This document shows, piece by piece, positions 5,052-7,966 of a stretch of 7,966 nucleotides of DNA. Source of the stretch: Clostridiales bacterium (GTDB lineage: Bacteria; Bacillota; Clostridia; Oscillospirales; Oscillospiraceae). The stretch lies in NCBI GenBank assembly GCA_021205375.1, contig JAJPXR010000167.1, forward strand, positions 1-7,966, written 5' to 3'. The notes under the pieces were generated by a model, which was not told the origin of the DNA, searched no databases, and saw nothing but the letters and a program-made list of their open reading frames with translations. The number at the start of each line of letters is the position of its first letter. Positions within the stretch are counted from its first letter, which is position 1. Position numbers and translations under genes: made by a program.

Positions 5052-7072
5052 TGGACTGTATACTCCGAATAGCTGCTGCCGTCCACCAGCACCTCCAGCG
5101 ACTCGATGGTGCCCTTGTACTCCACAGAGACCTGGCTCTGGTCGGCGGGAACGGTGGCAGAGTAGTAGTTCACGCCGTTCACCCGGACGGAGATGGTGGA
5201 GGTCGCCGTCCGGCCGGAGGGCATCGTCACCACGATGGTGTGGGTCTCGTCCTCGTCGTCGTCGTTGTGGTTCGTGTTGTTGTTTTCCGTCTCCTGCTCA
5301 TCGGTTTCGGGTTCCTCTTCCACCTCCGGCTCCGGGTCCTCCGGCTGGGGGCCGGAGCTGATTTGCAGGTTGACGGCGGTGCCAAGCTCCACCTCTGCGC
5401 CGGATTTGACGCTCTGGAACACCACGGTCCCTGCCGTCTCGCTGCTGGTGACGGTGGTAACGCTGCCGGTGGTCAGGCCCAGCTCCTCGATGGTCTCCTT
5501 GGCCTTGTTCTCCGTCATGCCGTAGAGGGAGACCATGGTGGTGGTGGTGACCTTCTCGCCCCGGCTGTAAGTCAGGGTGACGGTCTGGCCCTCGGTCAGG
5601 GTGGTGCCCGCCACGGGGTCGGTGGAGATGATAAGCCCCTCGTCGTAGTCAGAGGAATACTGGGGGTTGTATTTCACGGTGACGTGGTAATCCTCGCTGA
5701 GGGTGGAGGCCCATTCCGTGTAGTCCTTGCCCACGATGTCCGGCATGACCAGCTCGGTCTCCTCCTCCGGCTCGGCGCAGAGGACCACGGTGATCTCGGT
5801 CACGTCCCCCTTGGTGGAGGTGCCGCTCTCCGGGTCCTGGGAGACGATCTCCCCCACGTCGTAGGTGGCGTCGTAGACCGTCTCCTCGCTGATGGCGACG
5901 GTGAAATGGCCGTTCAGCTCGTCGGTGGTGAAGATATACTCCTCCGCCTCGGTGTAGGTCAGGCCCCGCAGGTCGGGGACGGTGTAGACCTCCCCGGAAT
6001 CGAAGATACCGGCGAACAGGGTGGCCCACAGCATCCGGAAAATCAGGAAAATCACCAGCAAAATGGCCAAAATCACCCCGCCGATGATAAACGCGGTGCG
6101 TTTCCCGCCGCCGGTCTCCTCCTCGTCCTCTTCCTCGTCCTCCTCGGTGGATGCGGAGTTTACCTCCACCTCCTCCGGCTGGTAAGGGGTGACCTCCGGC
6201 AGCTCGGTGAGCATCCAGGGGTCCTGGTAGTCAAAGACAATGGCCGGGTCCTTGCGGAAGGCTTCCAGGTCGCTGAGCATGGCCTCCGCGTCCGGGTAGC
6301 GCAGCTCCCGGTCCTGGGCCATGGCCTTCATGATGATCTGCTCCATGCCGCGGGGAATTTCCGGGTTCAGCTCCCTGGGGGCCAGGGGGATGGAGTTGAT
6401 GTGCTGGACCGCCACCGCCACGGGGGTGTCCCCCTCGTAGGGCAGGCGGCCAGTCAGCATTTCGTAAAGCACCACACCGGCGGAATAGATGTCGCTGCGC
6501 TCGTCCACCTCGCTGCCCTTGGCCTGCTCCGGGGAGATATAGTGGACGCTGCCCAGGGCCTCTTTCGTCATGGTGCGCTGGGAGTCCGCGATGCGGGCGA
6601 TGCCGAAGTCCGCCACCTTGACGCTGCCGTCCCGGAGGACCATGATGTTCTGGGGCTTGATGTCCCGGTGGACGATGCCCCGGCTGTGGGCGTGGCCCAG
6701 GGCCTGCATGATCTGGGTGCTGAAATGCAGGGCCTCCCGCCAGTTCAGCACGCCGCCCCGCTTTTTGATATATTGCTTGAGGGTGATGCCCTCCACCAGC
6801 TCCATGACGAAATAGTCGATGTCCCCGTCCTGGTTCACGTCAAAGACGTTGACGATGTTGGGGTGGTTCATCATGCCCACGGCCTTGCTCTCGTCGTGGA
6901 AGCGGCTGCGGATTTCCGGGTCGGCGGCCAGCTCCGGCTTGAGGATCTTGACGGCCACCAGCCGGTTGAGCCGGTGGCATTTGGCCTTGTAGACCACCGC
7001 CATGCCGCCCACGCCCAGCACGTCCAGTATTTCGTATCGGTCGTTCAGCATTTTTCCTATGTACTGATCCAT
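5048..7072 (-). CDS. prkC: PASTA-domain Ser/Thr protein kinase PrkC (Stk1/PknB type)
   Basis: This 674-residue membrane kinase has its catalytic domain in the cytoplasm and PASTA domains outside that bind muropeptides or lipid II in relatives. The start is ATG at 7072, 8 nt after GAGGAG. The kinase domain (about 12-272) shows the Gly loop LGVGGMAVV, Lys42, HRDIKPQN (catalytic Asp137), DFG (155-157), an activation loop with Thr167 and Thr169, then GSVHYISPEQ. A strongly acidic juxtamembrane segment (about 298-320) precedes one transmembrane helix (about 326-356). Three PASTA repeats lie at about 362-434, 440-505 and 508-575. An acidic Asn/Asp-rich linker (about 577-610) leads to a C-terminal beta-rich, probably Ig-like, domain (about 611-674), as in Bacillus PrkC. 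It is 19 nt from stp and overlaps rsgA by 4 nt. Confidence 0.97.
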   Translation of the reverse strand: MDQYIGKMLNDRYEILDVLGVGGMAVVYKAKCHRLNRLVAVKILKPELAADPEIRSRFHDESKAVGMMNHPNIVNVFDVNQDGDIDYFVMELVEGITLKQYIKKRGGVLNWREALHFSTQIMQALGHAHSRGIVHRDIKPQNIMVLRDGSVKVADFGIARIADSQRTMTKEALGSVHYISPEQAKGSEVDERSDIYSAGVVLYEMLTGRLPYEGDTPVAVAVQHINSIPLAPRELNPEIPRGMEQIIMKAMAQDRELRYPDAEAMLSDLEAFRKDPAIVFDYQDPWMLTELPEVTPYQPEEVEVNSASTEEDEEEDEEETGGGKRTAFIIGGVILAILLVIFLIFRMLWATLFAGIFDSGEVYTVPDLRGLTYTEAEEYIFTTDELNGHFTVAISEETVYDATYDVGEIVSQDPESGTSTKGDVTEITVVLCAEPEEETELVMPDIVGKDYTEWASTLSEDYHVTVKYNPQYSSDYDEGLIISTDPVAGTTLTEGQTVTLTYSRGEKVTTTTMVSLYGMTENKAKETIEELGLTTGSVTTVTSSETAGTVVFQSVKSGAEVELGTAVNLQISSGPQPEDPEPEVEEEPETDEQETENNNTNHNDDDEDETHTIVVTMPSGRTATSTISVRVNGVNYYSATVPADQSQVSVEYKGTIESLEVLVDGSSYSEYTVQ

Positions 7073-7091
7073 GGTACAAGCTCCTCTTTGT

Positions 7092-7805
7092 TCAGCCGTC
7101 TGCGGCCAGAATCACGGCGGTGACGTTGTCCGGCGCGCCCCGCTCCAACGCCAACTGCAACAGCCGGTCACAGCAGTCCCGCAGGTCGCCGCTGCCTGCG
7201 ATTTGGGCCAGTTCTTCCTTTGTCACCTCGTTGCTCAGCCCATCGGAGCAGAGCAGCAGCCGGTCTCCCGGCTGGAGGTCCTCCCGGTAGAGGTCGCCCC
7301 GCACCTCCTTCTCGGTGCCCAGGGCGCGGGTGATGATGTTGCGGTTGGGGTGGTTCTGGGCCTCCTCCTCGGTGATTTGACCTGCGGCCACCAGTTGGGC
7401 CACCAGAGAATGGTCTCTCGTCACCTGCCAGATCTCGCCGCCGGAGAGGTGGTAGCACCGGCTGTCCCCGATGTTGAGGATATGGGCCTCTCCCGCCTTC
7501 GCAAAGGCCGCCACCAGTGTGGTGCCCATGCCCCGGCAGTTGATGTCCTGCATGGCCCGGTGGTAGACCGCGTCGTTGGCCACCGCCGCCGCCAGGGTCA
7601 GCCGCTCCTGCGGCGTCCCCACCCCGGCGCTGAGCGCCTGCACGAAGCTCTGGGCCGCCATCGCGCTGGCCACGTTGCCGGAGAGCGCGCCGCCCATGCC
7701 GTCGCAGACCACGGCGAACGCCAGCGTCCCGTTGGTCCACTTGTAAAAAGCGTCCTGGTTCTGTCGGCGCACCTTGCCCCGGTCAGTGATGCCCCATATG
7801 TCCAT
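7092..7805 (-). CDS. stp: PP2C-family Ser/Thr protein phosphatase (Stp/PrpC)
   Basis: This metal-dependent cytoplasmic phosphatase of 237 residues reverses PrkC phosphorylation. The start chosen is ATG at 7805, giving MDIWGITDRGKVR, which is how the family begins; a GAGG core lies 9 nt upstream. The frame stays open to an ATG at 7868, but those extra 21 residues are Lys/Asn-rich, have no ribosome site and are not family-like. PP2C motifs are RRQNQD (Asp18), VCDGMGG (Asp35), RGMGTT (91-96), IGDSR (112-116), the TRDHS stretch, CSDGL (Asp188) and PDN (Asp226, Asn227), so all metal ligands are present. It is first in the visible operon stp-prkC-rsgA. In many Firmicutes rlmN comes just before it; here repeat E6 and the window edge follow. 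Confidence 0.96.
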   Translation of the reverse strand: MDIWGITDRGKVRRQNQDAFYKWTNGTLAFAVVCDGMGGALSGNVASAMAAQSFVQALSAGVGTPQERLTLAAAVANDAVYHRAMQDINCRGMGTTLVAAFAKAGEAHILNIGDSRCYHLSGGEIWQVTRDHSLVAQLVAAGQITEEEAQNHPNRNIITRALGTEKEVRGDLYREDLQPGDRLLLCSDGLSNEVTKEELAQIAGSGDLRDCCDRLLQLALERGAPDNVTAVILAADG

Positions 7806-7842
7806 CCTATTCACCCTCTCCATCCGGAAATTGTTTTTGTTG

Positions 7843-7966
7843 TTGCCCCTTTGAAGCAGCCTTTTCAAAAATTTTGGCGAGAAACCCCTCCACCATGCTT
7901 CGCATGGTCCCCCTCCCCTTTGCGACTCGCATGGCCCTAAAGGGCCATAGCTCCCTGCATTTGCGC
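7843..7966 (-). repeat. Mosaic hairpin repeat E6 (rearranged modules) in the stp leader
   Basis: This copy is cut by the window edge. Reading the minus strand it has GCAGGGAGC, then a hairpin not seen in the other copies (ATGGCCC, loop TTTA-like, GGGCCAT near 7948-7931), a small GCGA/TCGC hairpin and AAAGGGGAGGGGGACC. Module A follows (palindrome 7908-7892) and the GGAGGGGTTTC end. The tail ending GCTTCAAAGGGGCAAC keeps the 40-nt spacing of E3 and E4. It lies about 40 nt upstream of the stp start. Confidence 0.87.

Noticed and set aside
5051..7123. Long plus-strand ORF of 690 codons antisense to prkC
   Set aside because: Low-complexity His/Val/Gly/Asp translation. The opposite strand encodes a full PASTA kinase with all motifs.
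1..7966. CRISPR array
   Set aside because: The repeats are dispersed at gene borders, variable in content and in both orientations, without regular spacers or cas genes.

Overview
The window comes from a GC-rich low-copy chromosomal region of a Firmicute, most likely a Clostridia member of the Oscillospiraceae/Ruminococcaceae type. The evidence is the stp-prkC-rsgA-thiN gene order, purine-rich AAAGGAG-type ribosome binding sites, a PASTA kinase, and a secreted GH25 muramidase carrying Big2, tandem Ig-like and fibronectin-like modules of the kind common in gut Clostridia. The family assignment is inference; genus cannot be read from the sequence.

Every convincing gene lies on the minus strand. 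Reading in the direction of transcription, from the right edge: stp (PP2C phosphatase, 7805-7092), prkC (PASTA Ser/Thr kinase, 7072-5048) and rsgA (ribosome assembly GTPase, 5051-4179) form a tight operon with a 19-nt gap and an ATGA overlap. A geneless stretch of about 475 bp follows, then thiN (thiamine pyrophosphokinase, 3703-3059), then a 223-bp gap almost filled by one repeat element, then a secreted GH25 lysozyme (2835-511). At the left, a 49-codon hydrophobic ORF with a TTG start (212-63) probably encodes a small membrane protein.

The most unusual content is intergenic. Six copies of a mosaic, hairpin-rich repeat (E1 to E6) occupy the gene borders. Each is built from exchangeable hairpin modules between CCCCTC and GAGGGG ends that can pair. 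All copies upstream of genes point with the gene and all copies downstream of genes point against it, so the stp-prkC-rsgA operon and the GH25 gene are each bracketed by an inverted pair. A second, smaller repeat, of TNTTAGC heptamers, directly follows the stop codons of rsgA and the GH25 gene.

Functionally, Stp and PrkC form the reversible phosphorylation switch that responds to cell-wall fragments and controls growth, wall synthesis and germination in relatives. RsgA couples GTP to 30S subunit maturation and ThiN makes thiamine diphosphate. The canonical rpe gene expected between rsgA and thiN is absent, and repeats lie in its place. No phage, transposase, CRISPR, tRNA or rRNA gene was found.
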